Shown: positions 1-9,613, counted from the stretch's first letter. The stretch is 64,000 bases of DNA from Halocatena pleomorpha (GCF_003862495.1 NZ_RRCH01000019.1:1-64000); one strand, 5' to 3'. Notes: generated from the letters alone by a model not told the origin. Numbers and translations are program-made.

Positions 1-840
1 GGGGGGGTACTCGCCCAGAAGCACGACGTGACGCTAGTCGGCCGGGAGCCACACATGGCAGCGATACGCGACGGCGGCTTGGTCGTGGACGGGGAAATAG
101 AAGCCACCGTAACACCGGAAGCTCGAACGAGCGTGCCTGCGAGCGCGGCCGTCGATCTCGCTATCGTTACCGTCAAATCGTTCGACACGACGACAGCAGC
201 ACGAGCACTCACAGCGTGTGAACCACGCGCCGTGTTGTCGCTCCAGAACGGACTCAGCAACGAATCGGTTCTGTCGGAACATCTCGACGGCGTTCTCGCC
301 GGGACGTGTACGTACGGAGCAACGCGTGAACCCGGCCGTGTACGGTGTACTGGTGTGGGGAAGATCGTGCTCGGGGCACCCGCTGGCGGGCGGTCGGAGT
401 GTGCTGAACGGGTTGTCGGTGCGTTCGAAGCGGTCGGACTCGTGGCGACCGCGGCTACTGACATGCCCCGACGGCTCTGGGAGAAACTCGCCGTCAATGC
501 GGGGATCAACGCGACGACCGCGCTCGCGCGCGTCAAAAACGGGGCGTTGGATGACGGCCCAGCGGCCGAGATCGCCAAAGCAGCCGCGAAGGAGACGGTT
601 CACGCCGCCCGGCAGGAAGGAGTCGACCTCGTCGAAACGGAGGCTGTCGACGCCGTTGGGCGCGTTGTTGACGCGACAGCCGATAACACGTCCTCGATGT
701 TTCAGGACGTGCGCTCGGAGCGGCCGACAGAGATCGACGCTATCAATGGATACGTCGCGCAGTACGACGACACACCAGTGAACACGACACTCGCTGGACT
801 ACTCCGAGCGTGGGAACACGAACGAGATTTGCGACGGTGA
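1..840 (+). CDS. panE: 2-dehydropantoate 2-reductase (ketopantoate reductase), 5'-truncated by window edge
   Basis: NADPH-dependent reduction of ketopantoate to pantoate in coenzyme A synthesis. The reading frame is open from base 1 and reads in mid-Rossmann fold (GGVLAQKHDVTLVGRE), so the true start and the GxGxxG loop lie upstream of the window. Visible family signatures are the LSLQNGLSNE segment, the GTCTYGATREPGRV region and the C-terminal catalytic-domain stretch RRLWEKLAVNAGINATTAL, with the conserved K and N of the ApbA/PanE family. The C-terminal SSMFQDVRSERPTEIDAINGY segment is also typical, with the S(S)M..D...R..TEID.ING pattern. About 280 residues are seen, close to full family length. 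Function assignment is strong; only the N-terminus is missing. Confidence 0.93.
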   Translation, partial: GGVLAQKHDVTLVGREPHMAAIRDGGLVVDGEIEATVTPEARTSVPASAAVDLAIVTVKSFDTTTAARALTACEPRAVLSLQNGLSNESVLSEHLDGVLAGTCTYGATREPGRVRCTGVGKIVLGAPAGGRSECAERVVGAFEAVGLVATAATDMPRRLWEKLAVNAGINATTALARVKNGALDDGPAAEIAKAAAKETVHAARQEGVDLVETEAVDAVGRVVDATADNTSSMFQDVRSERPTEIDAINGYVAQYDDTPVNTTLAGLLRAWEHERDLRR

Positions 841-845
841 TCGGA

Positions 846-1202
846 TTAGAACGGAGCCTGTGGGCCTTCGTCGCTGTCGTCCTCGCGGGTCATTTCACCA
901 GGGAACGACGGTGAGGTCGAATGACCGCCACCACCGCCACCCATACCGGTTTCGGCGTTGACCGTCGTGATTTCTGGGATCTCCGAAACCATCCGGCTTT
1001 TGATCGCTTGGATCGTCATCGGGGAGATGCCACAGCCACTACACGCGCCACCGAGCGCGACGGTCACCTCACCCGCTTCGGCGTCGAGGTGCTGAATCGC
1101 TGCGCTTCCACCGTGCATCTGGATCTGCGGGAAGTTTCGGCGCAGGAAGTTTGTCACTTCCTCTCGGAGTTCGTCGTCCGACCGTTGTGTTTCCGTGCTC
1201 AT
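846..1202 (-). CDS. NifU-like Fe-S cluster scaffold protein (NifU C-terminal domain)
   Basis: Small protein of about 118 residues built around a NifU C-terminal domain, which transiently carries an Fe-S cluster for delivery to apoproteins. The domain begins around residue 12 (LREEVTNFLRRNFPQIQMHGG) and has the diagnostic CSGCGISPMT motif with the CxxC pair that binds the cluster. A glycine-rich tail and an acidic C-terminus follow. The start at 1202 (MSTETQRSDDEL) is preferred over an in-frame upstream ATG because homologues begin near the helical segment. It lies 45 bases downstream of the next gene on the same strand, so the two may be cotranscribed. Its stop is only a few bases from the convergent panE stop. 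Confidence 0.88.
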   Translation of the reverse strand: MSTETQRSDDELREEVTNFLRRNFPQIQMHGGSAAIQHLDAEAGEVTVALGGACSGCGISPMTIQAIKSRMVSEIPEITTVNAETGMGGGGGGHSTSPSFPGEMTREDDSDEGPQAPF

Positions 1203-1247
1203 GGAAGGCGATAGCGCCTGAACACGCTTAGGGCTTTCCACGCCGTT

Positions 1248-1583
1248 TCATTTTTCGTGTCGGTTTTCCGCTGTCTCAAGATCGAACACGGCCGCTAACT
1301 CCCGGCGGAGTTCCGTGACGTACCGATCGAGAACGCGGGTGAGTTTCTCGTCAGATACGACGACGCCGCTCACTCGCTCGGTCGGGTTCTCGGGTAGATC
1401 AATGGTGAATCCGTCGTCGTAGAACGGTTCAGACTCGTTGAGCACCTGCTGATCGATGGCGTGGATCAGCTGTGAGTCATACGCCTCGTTCATTGTCTCG
1501 AACGCGCGCTTGTACGCTTCCTGTAGCTCCGGAAAGTAATGGACGTACTTGTCCTCAAACCGCTCGGGATCGAATTCGGTCAT
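1248..1583 (-). CDS. Conserved haloarchaeal protein of unknown function (DUF5783-like)
   Basis: A 111-residue acidic soluble protein, MTEFDPERFEDKYVHYFPEL..., with no signal peptide, membrane segment or metal motif. The sequence is mostly charged helices, with a short predicted beta segment (DDGFTIDLPENPTERVSGVVV) in the middle. I recognise it from memory as a family conserved among haloarchaea, probably DUF5783; that name is a recollection. It precedes the NifU-like gene on the same strand with a short gap, suggesting an operon. No function can be given. Confidence 0.7.
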   Translation of the reverse strand: MTEFDPERFEDKYVHYFPELQEAYKRAFETMNEAYDSQLIHAIDQQVLNESEPFYDDGFTIDLPENPTERVSGVVVSDEKLTRVLDRYVTELRRELAAVFDLETAENRHEK

Positions 1584-2079
1584 GTATGATCATCGCTCGA
1601 AACCGGTAAAAATCGGGCGATCCGTTCGGATGAATCGTATGTTGATATACCGAACTGGACTCTACTGCTCCGGTCGTCGCCGCCGAGTCAAATCTGCAGG
1701 CAAGGAGCAATGGACCACCTCGATCCTCGAACCAGTCGGTCATCGATAGCGGTGTACGAACCGTCGATCAGCGAAAAAGTCCATCGGAACAGTGAGGTAT
1801 GAATACAATCCTACATAAACGAAAAGATAGTACAATATTTTATGTCCACACCCATAGAGTTGTTGACACGTGGCGTGGCGTCGTCTCTTGATCGAGACGC
1901 ACGGCGGACAGCCATCATAATGTTTTCGACAAGTTAGAGAAGAGTGAAGTATATTTCTCTGCCACAACCCCGAAACAGGAAGTCGGAGAGACACACAGTT
2001 CCGTGATCGAATATTCGCGATGGTGACTGACGCTAAGAAATGAACACTTATTCGTATTGAGGACGTTACGGTGACTAGA
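1584..2079 (+). other. Intergenic stretch without a supported gene
   Basis: About 500 bases between the divergent DUF5783-like gene and rdfA. Short open frames exist on both strands but none shows haloarchaeal acidic composition or family motifs. The sequence becomes AT-rich near 1800-1850. The only signal I can support is the TATA-like box before rdfA. Confidence 0.6.
2045..2054 (+). promoter_or_regulatory. TATA-like promoter element for rdfA
   Basis: CACTTATTCG centred about 30 bases before the ATG at 2080. This spacing gives a leaderless transcript and supports the ATG rather than the GTG at 2071 as the start. Confidence 0.5.
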
Positions 2080-2763
2080 ATGAACGATCAAGGGGATGGG
2101 ACCGCGTCTGATGATAAAGAATCAGACCAGTCACATACCACCAGTAAAGTCGGCCGCGTTCTGGTCGAGTACGACCTGGACGGTCTCGGACAGACAATGG
2201 AGGCGCGATGGACGGGCGACAGCGAGGAGCGATACAGCCTCCGCGAGCTCGCAGACTGGTTGAACAAACACCTCCTCGAAGTAGCGATGACGAGAGCCGG
2301 TCGTCAACCGATTGATGGCGAGGTAGACAACGTGTATCGACTGCTCACGGGTGATGATGTCAGCAGTGGTGTCCGGACACAAGCTCGGAACGATCTGAAA
2401 CGTGATGGAGTATCGATTGATAAACTCGAACGGGATTTCGTCTCCCACCAGGCAGTTCACACGTATCTCACGAAATACCGGGGCGCGCGCCACTCGGCAC
2501 CGGCAACTGACGACAATGACCGGATCGAAAGCGTTACACAGGCGATTCAGCGCCTCTCCCACCGAACCCTTCGTGTTACCGAGGATAATCTCTCGACGCT
2601 CGAAAACACCGACCGCCTTGAGATTGGTGACTTCGATGTTCTCGTTGATGTGACTGTTACCTGCCAAGACTGTGGGACAAGATACGGCGTCGTAGAACTC
2701 CTTGAACGGGGTCACTGTGACTGTGTGTCAGCGGATGATAATACTGTTGAATCGCTCGATTGA
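2080..2763 (+). CDS. rdfA: Rod-determining factor RdfA
   Basis: A 227-residue haloarchaeal protein matching the RdfA family, which in Haloferax volcanii is needed for the rod cell shape. Characteristic stretches are SKVGRVLVEYDLDGLG, RWTGDSEERYSLRELADWLN, the YRLLTGDDVSSGVRTQARN segment and RDFVSHQAVHTYLTKYRGA. The C-terminus carries a probable zinc site, CQDCGTRY followed by GHCDC. The first 25 residues are acidic and disordered. The ATG at 2080 is preferred over the GTG at 2071 because of the upstream TATA-like box. An SMC-related gene follows on the same strand, an arrangement I recall from other haloarchaea. Confidence 0.9.
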   Translation: MNDQGDGTASDDKESDQSHTTSKVGRVLVEYDLDGLGQTMEARWTGDSEERYSLRELADWLNKHLLEVAMTRAGRQPIDGEVDNVYRLLTGDDVSSGVRTQARNDLKRDGVSIDKLERDFVSHQAVHTYLTKYRGARHSAPATDDNDRIESVTQAIQRLSHRTLRVTEDNLSTLENTDRLEIGDFDVLVDVTVTCQDCGTRYGVVELLERGHCDCVSADDNTVESLD

Positions 2764-2830
2764 GCTCGCCGTTACGAAATTACATCTGTAACCCCGAGAC
2801 AGGCGTTCTCGTTATCTATGAGTCTGAGGA

Positions 2831-2837
2831 GTTAAAT
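2831..2837 (+). promoter_or_regulatory. TATA-like element for the SMC-related gene
   Basis: GTTAAATAGG lies about 28 bases before the ATG at 2863. That is the spacing expected for a leaderless haloarchaeal transcript, and it supports this start over the in-frame ATG at 2893. Confidence 0.5.
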
Positions 2838-2862
2838 AGGTGGCTCCCTGAAAGATGCGTAT

Positions 2863-4818
2863 ATGGGAGCATCGCAGATTGGAACGGAAAAGATGCAACT
2901 CTCCGTAGAGAACATCGGCGGTATCGACAGTACGACCGTCGAGTTCACACCGGGAGTCACTGCACTCGCCGGTCGAAACGCAACTAATCGTACATCGTTG
3001 TTGCAAGCAATCATGGCTGCCTTCGGGAGTGATCGCGTCTCGTTGAAGGGTGACGCCACCGAAGGAGCGGTCGAGATGACGATCGGTGATGAAACGTACA
3101 ATCGAACGTTAGAGCGCCACAACGGAACGATCATCACCGGTGGAAACCCGTATCTCGATGACACAGAGTTAGCGGATCTGTTCGCGTTTTTGTTGGAATC
3201 GAACGAAGCCAGACAAGCAGTCGCTCGGAGTGAGGATCTTCGAGAACTTATCATGCGGCCTGTGGACACCGAGGCGATTCAGGCCGAGATCAAGCAACTC
3301 GAAGCCGAGCAGCGCGAGATCGAAACCGAACTGTCCGACCTCGACACGCTCGCGGATCAGCTCGTCGAATTGGAAGATCGTCGAACGACGCTCACCCAGC
3401 AGATCTCGGAGAAACAGAACGCTCTCGAAGTGAAAGAGGAAGAGCTAGCGGAAGCCGACGCGGACGTTGAAGATAGCCGGGCAGACAAACGCGAGCTGGA
3501 GGCGGCACTCGATGAGCTTCACGACGCGCGGGCGTCCCTGGACGATACCCGGTTCGAACTGAGCACGCAGCGCGAAAGCCTCGAAGCTCTTCAAGAGGAA
3601 CGATCGGAGCTTCAAACACAACTCGATGAACTTCCGGGAACGCCGGTCGGGGACATCGAGGAGATCGAAACGGAAATCGGACGGCTGCGTGATCGTCTAC
3701 GATCGATCGATTCAACGGTCAACGAGCTACAGACGATCATCCAGTTCAACGAAGAGATGCTCGATGGGACGAGCCGGGAGATCGTTGATTCGCTTCGGGG
3801 TGAACGTGACACGGAGGCAGAGACCCTAACCGATCAGTTGGTTTCTGACACCGAGAACGTTGTCTGTTGGACATGTGGGAGCGAAGTCCCGAAATCAGAG
3901 ATCGAGGAGACGCTCGATCAACTCCAACAGTTCCGTTCGGAACGGTTCGAAGAACGAAACTCGCTCCGAGCCGAGATCGACCAGCTACAGGAAGAGAAAA
4001 ACACGCTCGAAGAGCACCAGCGCGAACGCGACCGGCTCGAACGACGGACCGAACAGATCGACTCCGAACTCGAACGCCGCGAGACCAGAATCGAAGAGTT
4101 GCAATCGGAGCGTGATGAACTGGAATCGGAGATCGAGCAGCTAGAGGACGACGTCGAAGATCTCCAAGAAGAGGATTACAGTGAGATCCTCGATCTCCAT
4201 AAGGAGGCGAACCAACTCGAATTCGAGTTGGGCCGAATACAGAACCAGCGCGAATCCGTCGAATCCGAGATCGACGACATCGAAACGCGGGTCGAACAGC
4301 GCGATGAACTCAAACAGCGGCAGGAGACAGTACAGGACGAACTCGCTGATCTCCGAACGCGCATCCAGCAGATCGAAAAACAGGCGATCGAACAGTTCAA
4401 CGACCACATGGAAACCGTGTTGGACCTGCTCGAATACGCCAACCTCGAACGCATCTGGATCGAACGCACTGAACACGAAGTCACTAGAGGACGGCGAACC
4501 GTCTCCGAGCGGACGTTTGATCTCCACGTCATCCGAAGCACCGATTCGGGAACCGCCTACGAAGACACCGTCGATCACCTCTCAGAAAGTGAGCGAGAGG
4601 TAACAGGGCTTGTGTTCGCCCTCGCAGGCTATCTCGTCCACGAAGTCCACGAGTCGGTCCCGATCATGCTGTTGGATTCGCTCGAAGCGATCGACTCCGA
4701 TCGCATCGCCGCACTCATCGAGTACGTCGCTGACTACGCCGGGTTCCTCGTCGTTGCGCTGCTCCCCGAAGACGCGGCTGCTGTCGACGAGGAGTATCAG
4801 CGCGTGACCGAGATCTAA
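2863..4818 (+). CDS. Archaea-specific SMC-related coiled-coil protein
   Basis: A 651-residue protein with the layout of a Rad50/SMC relative. An N-terminal ATPase half comes first (residues 11-55), then a long Glu/Arg-rich coiled coil from about 125. A zinc-hook-like CWTC turn sits at residues 335-338, the return coiled coil runs to about 520, and a C-terminal half carries a Walker B-like MLLDSLEAID (602-611) and an LSESE signature. The P-loop position reads GRNATNRTS instead of GxxGxGK(S/T), so the nucleotide-binding lysine is absent; I recall this as typical of the archaea-specific SMC-related family. It follows rdfA on the same strand after 100 bases but has its own TATA-like box. A role in chromosome organisation or cell shape is inferred from family and neighbour, not shown. 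Confidence 0.85.
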   Translation: MGASQIGTEKMQLSVENIGGIDSTTVEFTPGVTALAGRNATNRTSLLQAIMAAFGSDRVSLKGDATEGAVEMTIGDETYNRTLERHNGTIITGGNPYLDDTELADLFAFLLESNEARQAVARSEDLRELIMRPVDTEAIQAEIKQLEAEQREIETELSDLDTLADQLVELEDRRTTLTQQISEKQNALEVKEEELAEADADVEDSRADKRELEAALDELHDARASLDDTRFELSTQRESLEALQEERSELQTQLDELPGTPVGDIEEIETEIGRLRDRLRSIDSTVNELQTIIQFNEEMLDGTSREIVDSLRGERDTEAETLTDQLVSDTENVVCWTCGSEVPKSEIEETLDQLQQFRSERFEERNSLRAEIDQLQEEKNTLEEHQRERDRLERRTEQIDSELERRETRIEELQSERDELESEIEQLEDDVEDLQEEDYSEILDLHKEANQLEFELGRIQNQRESVESEIDDIETRVEQRDELKQRQETVQDELADLRTRIQQIEKQAIEQFNDHMETVLDLLEYANLERIWIERTEHEVTRGRRTVSERTFDLHVIRSTDSGTAYEDTVDHLSESEREVTGLVFALAGYLVHEVHESVPIMLLDSLEAIDSDRIAALIEYVADYAGFLVVALLPEDAAAVDEEYQRVTEI

Positions 4819-4967
4819 CGAATGACGATAGAAGTAATCGTACATTTCTAAACGGTCGAGTGTCGTCATGACCGGTTCCTAACGTTTGGGGCGCGATCGA
4901 AGGGATCGGAAAAAGGACAGCTTATACGTCGTGGCGAAGGTGGCGTTGGTATGGTGACGGAGAACCT

Positions 4968-6101
4968 GTGGGGTCGTCGACCGTGAGCCGGACGCGACGG
5001 GAGATGCTCGCGGCAGCGGTGGGGATCACTGGCGGCGTGCTCTCCAGCGGCTGTCTTTCGATCGCGGGTGTCAAACAGTCGGAGCCACTGGGCTTCGCCG
5101 CTCGGAAAGGGCGAGTCAGACGAGCGGACGCGACCCACGTTGTCGAGTCCGTGGCCGATCTTCGGTCGGCGCTCTCGACGCCGGACGCGACGGTTTGGCT
5201 ACCGAGCGGAACCGAGCTCCGTTTGGACGATTCGGTGTCGATGCCGATTTCGATCGCAGCGAACGTCACGCTCGCCAGCGACCGCGGGATCAACGGACCG
5301 GGGGCACGGATCACAGTGCCGACGACTGTATCGACCGTCTTTCGGTCACCCGGGACAGGAATTAGGGTGACAGGACTGCGGGTAGTCGGTCCCGAAACGG
5401 GATATTTCGATCCACGATCGAAGCCACAGCCGGCGTCGTCGTATTACGCGCGTGCGTTCGAATTCACTGGCGATGACATCGAGATCGACCACTGCGAGCT
5501 AGCGGGGTGGACACACGCCACTGTCAGCCTCGGCGCAGGGGACGCGCCGACCGGCTCACACGTCCACCACAACGCGATCCATCACAACCAGATGGAGACG
5601 CTCGGCTACGGACTCGACCTCCGCAACGGCACCCATCTGATCGAATGGAACTACTTCGATCACAACCGACATGCCGTGGCTGCGTTCGGACACCGTGAGA
5701 ACGGGTACGAAGCCCGGTTCAACGTGGTCGGTCCTCACGCCGTCAGGCACACCTTCGACATGCACCGACTCAGCGAGAATCTCGATAACTACACCGGACT
5801 GTTGGCGGGGGAGTATTTGCGCGTTCACCACACGGTGTTCGAGACGACGAACGCGGCAGCGGTCGTACTCCGAGGGAGATCGAGCGCCGACTCGTGGGTC
5901 CGAAACAACTGGTTCGAAGCAGTACCGCTACTCGAACGCCACGGACGCGAGTCGATCGTTCAGCAGAGCCGGGGCGACAGGCGGTTTCAGGTGGAAAACA
6001 ACGACTTCGGCCCACGAGCAACCGGCCGCGGGCGGGAGTGGCTCCGAGAACACGCGGCCGATCACAAAACGAAACCGTTCTCCGAACCGTTGACGGTGTA
6101 G
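4968..6101 (+). CDS. Tat-exported right-handed beta-helix protein, probable lipoprotein
   Basis: A 377-residue secreted protein. The N-terminus SRTRREMLAAAVG carries a twin-arginine signal followed by a hydrophobic run ending in LSSGC, a lipobox-like site. The mature part has pectate-lyase-like repeats of Asn/His-rich turns: VHHNAIHHNQMETLGYG, IEWNYFDHNRHAV, VENNDFGPR and similar. These mark a right-handed parallel beta-helix as found in polysaccharide lyases and surface proteins. No specific catalytic site was recognised. The start is GTG at 4968; another GTG at 4983 would also keep the Tat motif. It converges on the sulfatase-like gene, with 33 bases between the stops. Confidence 0.8.
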   Translation: MGSSTVSRTRREMLAAAVGITGGVLSSGCLSIAGVKQSEPLGFAARKGRVRRADATHVVESVADLRSALSTPDATVWLPSGTELRLDDSVSMPISIAANVTLASDRGINGPGARITVPTTVSTVFRSPGTGIRVTGLRVVGPETGYFDPRSKPQPASSYYARAFEFTGDDIEIDHCELAGWTHATVSLGAGDAPTGSHVHHNAIHHNQMETLGYGLDLRNGTHLIEWNYFDHNRHAVAAFGHRENGYEARFNVVGPHAVRHTFDMHRLSENLDNYTGLLAGEYLRVHHTVFETTNAAAVVLRGRSSADSWVRNNWFEAVPLLERHGRESIVQQSRGDRRFQVENNDFGPRATGRGREWLREHAADHKTKPFSEPLTV

Positions 6102-6134
6102 CCGTCGCAGTGTCACTGCACAGCCCGACCCGAA

Positions 6135-7586
6135 TCAGAGATAGCCCAGTTGCTGGAGTTGCTCCTGAACCGATTCGTCGAACGCGAGATCTTGTGCGTC
6201 GGCCGCGGCCTGCTGTTTGTACGCCAGTAGTTCCTCCTCGAACAGCGCCGTTGCTCGTTGAGTTGGCGCTGCGTCGTCAGCGAGCTGTCGCTGCCACGAC
6301 GGACGATCCGGATCGAGTTCGTACTCACAACACTCCTCTAGCGAATTCCATTGGAGTTTCGTGTCCTCGTGATACACACACCGGATCATCCGGTTCCAGT
6401 GGGCGTACTCGTCGTCAGTGAATTCCCGGTCCCACGTCGGATTCGTTCCGAGGAGCCCGATCGTTTCGGCGGGGATCCACTCGGCCGTGCGGTCATCGTC
6501 GAAGGGATCGTCGTGAGCGAGATCGACAATGAGATCACCCAGTTCGAGATGAGAGAAGTACTCGGAGACGGTGTCGGGATAGCCAGCCGGTGGGTTAACG
6601 ATCTCACAGGGCGTGTGCATGACACCCTCTGTCATGCTGCCCGTGTGATGAAAGAGCCCGTCATCGGCCTCGTATCCGAGGTTGTGACCGTGGTCGGAGA
6701 CGATAACGAACGAGGTTTCACGGTCGGTAACGCGCTGGATGTCGTCGATCAGATCGGCCACCACCCGATCCAGATACTCGACGGCAGCGGCGTACAGCTG
6801 CCGGTAGTTGCGTGTGTACGCTTCTGTCGTCGATCCGTCCTTGTTCAACTCCCACTTGTCGAACTCGGTCGAACTCCAATCGTTTGGTACGGAGTGGAGG
6901 GACTGATCGAACTGGATCAGGTTCCGAAGCGGCGTGTGCGCGTCCATCAGATTCGCAAACAGAAACAACGGCGCTTCGTCCGCCTGAGCATGATTGCGTG
7001 CCGTGTGTGCGATGTTTTGCGCGCCGTCATCGACGACCTCCGGAACGGGGAGCTGTTTCACCGCCGGACCGATCTGCGACCAAACGCCGTTCGCGACACT
7101 TTTCAGCGGCCGATCGTGGCCGAAACAGGCTCGAAGAAAGTCGAGATACCGTTTGGTTGCGCTCGACTCGTCTGTTTTCGAGAGGTACTCCGTGACCGCC
7201 AGCCCCTCCGTGAATAGACTTTCGTGGATGTGTGACCCGATGGAGAAGTCCGAAAACGCATCGAAGTGAGAATCGAACCCGAACGCGCGGTTCATATAGG
7301 AGTTCGCGCTCAATCCGACCGTCCGGTACTCCGGCAGATCACCGAGGAACGTCTCCTCACGGGGGATCATTGAGAAGTCAAACGACGAATCGAAGCTTTC
7401 GGCGTGAACGCCGTGCGTGTGAGGTAGCTGTCCCGTGAAGATGCTCGTATGACTCGGCACGCTCCACGAGCTCGCGGCACGAGCCTGCTCGAAAGAGGTC
7501 CCCGACGCCGCACGGAGCCGGGTCGCATACTCGTCGAACACGTCCTTCCGAACCGTGTCGAGAACGATGAGTACAACGTTGCGCAT
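6135..7586 (-). CDS. Sulfatase-like hydrolase (alkaline phosphatase superfamily)
   Basis: A 483-residue protein opening with MRNVVLIVLDTVRKDVF, the metal-binding aspartate strand of sulfatases. The modification-site region reads SSWSVPSHTSIFTGQLPHTHG. The canonical (C/S)xPSR arginine is replaced by histidine, as in many haloarchaeal sulfatase-like proteins, so activity on sulfate esters is uncertain. Further metal-site elements are DAHTPL and VSDHGHNLG. The C-terminus LQQLGYL is a common ending in this family. No signal peptide, so it is probably cytoplasmic or acts on lipid- or sugar-linked substrates at the membrane face. The ATG at 7586 is preferred because it places the catalytic strand directly at the N-terminus. 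Confidence 0.85.
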   Translation of the reverse strand: MRNVVLIVLDTVRKDVFDEYATRLRAASGTSFEQARAASSWSVPSHTSIFTGQLPHTHGVHAESFDSSFDFSMIPREETFLGDLPEYRTVGLSANSYMNRAFGFDSHFDAFSDFSIGSHIHESLFTEGLAVTEYLSKTDESSATKRYLDFLRACFGHDRPLKSVANGVWSQIGPAVKQLPVPEVVDDGAQNIAHTARNHAQADEAPLFLFANLMDAHTPLRNLIQFDQSLHSVPNDWSSTEFDKWELNKDGSTTEAYTRNYRQLYAAAVEYLDRVVADLIDDIQRVTDRETSFVIVSDHGHNLGYEADDGLFHHTGSMTEGVMHTPCEIVNPPAGYPDTVSEYFSHLELGDLIVDLAHDDPFDDDRTAEWIPAETIGLLGTNPTWDREFTDDEYAHWNRMIRCVYHEDTKLQWNSLEECCEYELDPDRPSWQRQLADDAAPTQRATALFEEELLAYKQQAAADAQDLAFDESVQEQLQQLGYL

Positions 7587-7685
7587 ACGAGTCACCCCAC
7601 TACCCAATCCCGTCGAGACTGATCAGTTTGGGATTGCTTCTCTAGCACGTCAAACCTGTCCATGGAAGATGTGCAAGGGATGAGA

Positions 7686-7699
7686 TTACTTAGTAGTAA
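7686..7699. promoter_or_regulatory. Short inverted repeat in the divergent sulfatase/phoD intergenic region
   Basis: TTACT-TAGT-AGTAA, a 5-bp perfect inverted repeat with a 4-base spacer, lies about 100 bases from the sulfatase start and 200 from phoD. It could be an operator for either gene. The surrounding 310-base region is AT-rich and otherwise holds only the phoD TATA-like box (around 7865-7875). Confidence 0.3.
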
Positions 7700-7897
7700 G
7701 CGTACGGTCGATACCCGCGAGCGCCCATTCGTATCGTGCTATACGATGTATCAATCAATAAGTTGAGATTTAGATCAGTCGCGTATGAACGAGACAACAA
7801 ACACAGATATTCCACCGTATCAATTCCTGCATAAACAGTTCCGTACTGAGATATCGTACCACACTATTTTTAGTTACCAAATACATAGTATAAATGA

Positions 7898-9613
7898 ATG
7901 GATAGTCAGGATGATAGTGACGATCGTCGTATCGGACGCCGAACGTTTCTGCAAGGAACGACCTTGGTGGCCGCCGTCAGCGGGTTCGCGTCAGTGCTCA
8001 GCGATAGCGGGGTCGCAGTGCCTGTCGACACCGTACAACCCACGGATCGGTCGGTGTTCACGGCTGACACAGAACGCACAGACGCGGTGTTTCCCCAATC
8101 GGTAGCGAGTGGCGGGCCGACACCCGAGGGAGTGCTGCTGTGGACGCGGATCGCGCCCGAGGAGTATCAGGGTGGGCCGGTCGCCGTTGAGGTCGGATGG
8201 GACGACTCCTTTTCCGAGCCGGTCCATCGAGGCGTCGTGGAGTCGCCGGCGATCATGGCCGACCACGACCACACGATAACGGTTGATCTCGACGGCAAAC
8301 TGTCGCCCGACACCGAGTACGCCTACCGGTTCATCTACAATGGAACGGCCAGTCGAACCGGGCGGTGTCAAACGCTGCCCGATCCCAACGCAACGATCGA
8401 CAGCATGCGATTGGCAGTGTTGACGTGTCAGGATTACCAGAACGGATACTACGGGGCGTACAGCCACGTTGCCGAGGAGAACGTGGATTTCTTACTCCAT
8501 CTCGGAGATTTCATCTACGAATCTGCCGACAACCAGTACAGAGCGCCGATAAGCGAGGAATACCCGGATCGGAATCTCGAACTGCCAAGTGGTCACGATC
8601 TCGCCCACACGCTTGCAGATTACCGGTATCTGTACAACACGTACCGCTCCGATCCGCACCTCCAGCGCGCACTCGAACGCCACACGCTGATCGCTGGGTG
8701 GGACGACCACGAGGTAGCGGACAACCGGTACTGGGATTACGACACCGACAGCCCTCGACTTCCGTCCCATCCTGAGGGTGATGATCCCGACGCAGCGACG
8801 CGGATCACCGCCGCAGCCATCAAAGCGTGGGTTGAGCAGTTCCCTGCCCGGATCGACTACGAACCGGCCGAGGTGGGAGCGCCGGGCGACCTTCACGAAC
8901 GGTTCCGACTCCAGAGACGATTCAGGTTCGGTGATCTCACGACGCTTGTCCTCACTGATGAGCGACTGTTTCGTGATCCACCGCCAGCGTTTGCCAACGG
9001 GGACAAACCGGATCGAACGATGCTCGGAACCGACCAGCGACAGTGGTTTTTGGACGCGATCGACGACGCCGAGACGCAATGGACGGTGTGGGGAAATGAG
9101 GTGCTGACGATGCCCCTCGAAATGGGAACAGGAGCGATCGGTTCCTACCTCAACCGAGACGCGTGGGATGGGTACCGGGACGAATACCGGACGATCATGC
9201 GCCATCTCGCCCGGAATGGCACGTCGAATTTCATCACGCTGACTGGCGATCTCCACACTGCGATGGCCGGCTACCAACGAACGGGATACGACCCGTTCAG
9301 TGACGACGAGCGGGTTGGCGTCGAGTTCATGACGCCTGCTGTCACGAGTGTGAATCTGTCAGAAATCGTGCTTGGGATCGACGATATCGATCCGTTCGAT
9401 GTGACGGAGCAGGCGGTTACCACTCTCAACCCCCACATCGAATTTTTCGACAGCAGCATTTGGGGCTATTCGATCGTGGAATTCACTGGAGACGCGTGTA
9501 CGTACACGGTGTACAGCGTCGATAAGAGCGTCAAAGAATCACCTCGCAAACAACGACACGAAACGCTCCGCGTTCCGGCAGGAACGACCGAAATCGAGTC
9601 GGTTGAGCGCTAA
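7898..9613 (+). CDS. phoD: PhoD-family alkaline phosphatase, Tat-exported
   Basis: A 571-residue secreted phosphodiesterase/phosphatase. The N-terminus RRIGRRTFLQGTTLVAAVSG is a classical twin-arginine signal. The PhoD N-terminal beta domain begins with FPQSVASGGPTPEGVLLWTR, and the metallophosphatase core contains LLHLGDFIYE, AGWDDHEVADNRYWD and TLTGDLHTAMAGY, which supply the metal-binding Asp, His and Asn residues. It releases phosphate from organic phosphodiesters outside the cell. A TATA-like TATTTTTAG lies about 28 bases before the ATG, so the message is probably leaderless. Its stop overlaps the convergent RecJ-like gene by 4 bases. Confidence 0.92.
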   Translation: MDSQDDSDDRRIGRRTFLQGTTLVAAVSGFASVLSDSGVAVPVDTVQPTDRSVFTADTERTDAVFPQSVASGGPTPEGVLLWTRIAPEEYQGGPVAVEVGWDDSFSEPVHRGVVESPAIMADHDHTITVDLDGKLSPDTEYAYRFIYNGTASRTGRCQTLPDPNATIDSMRLAVLTCQDYQNGYYGAYSHVAEENVDFLLHLGDFIYESADNQYRAPISEEYPDRNLELPSGHDLAHTLADYRYLYNTYRSDPHLQRALERHTLIAGWDDHEVADNRYWDYDTDSPRLPSHPEGDDPDAATRITAAAIKAWVEQFPARIDYEPAEVGAPGDLHERFRLQRRFRFGDLTTLVLTDERLFRDPPPAFANGDKPDRTMLGTDQRQWFLDAIDDAETQWTVWGNEVLTMPLEMGTGAIGSYLNRDAWDGYRDEYRTIMRHLARNGTSNFITLTGDLHTAMAGYQRTGYDPFSDDERVGVEFMTPAVTSVNLSEIVLGIDDIDPFDVTEQAVTTLNPHIEFFDSSIWGYSIVEFTGDACTYTVYSVDKSVKESPRKQRHETLRVPAGTTEIESVER

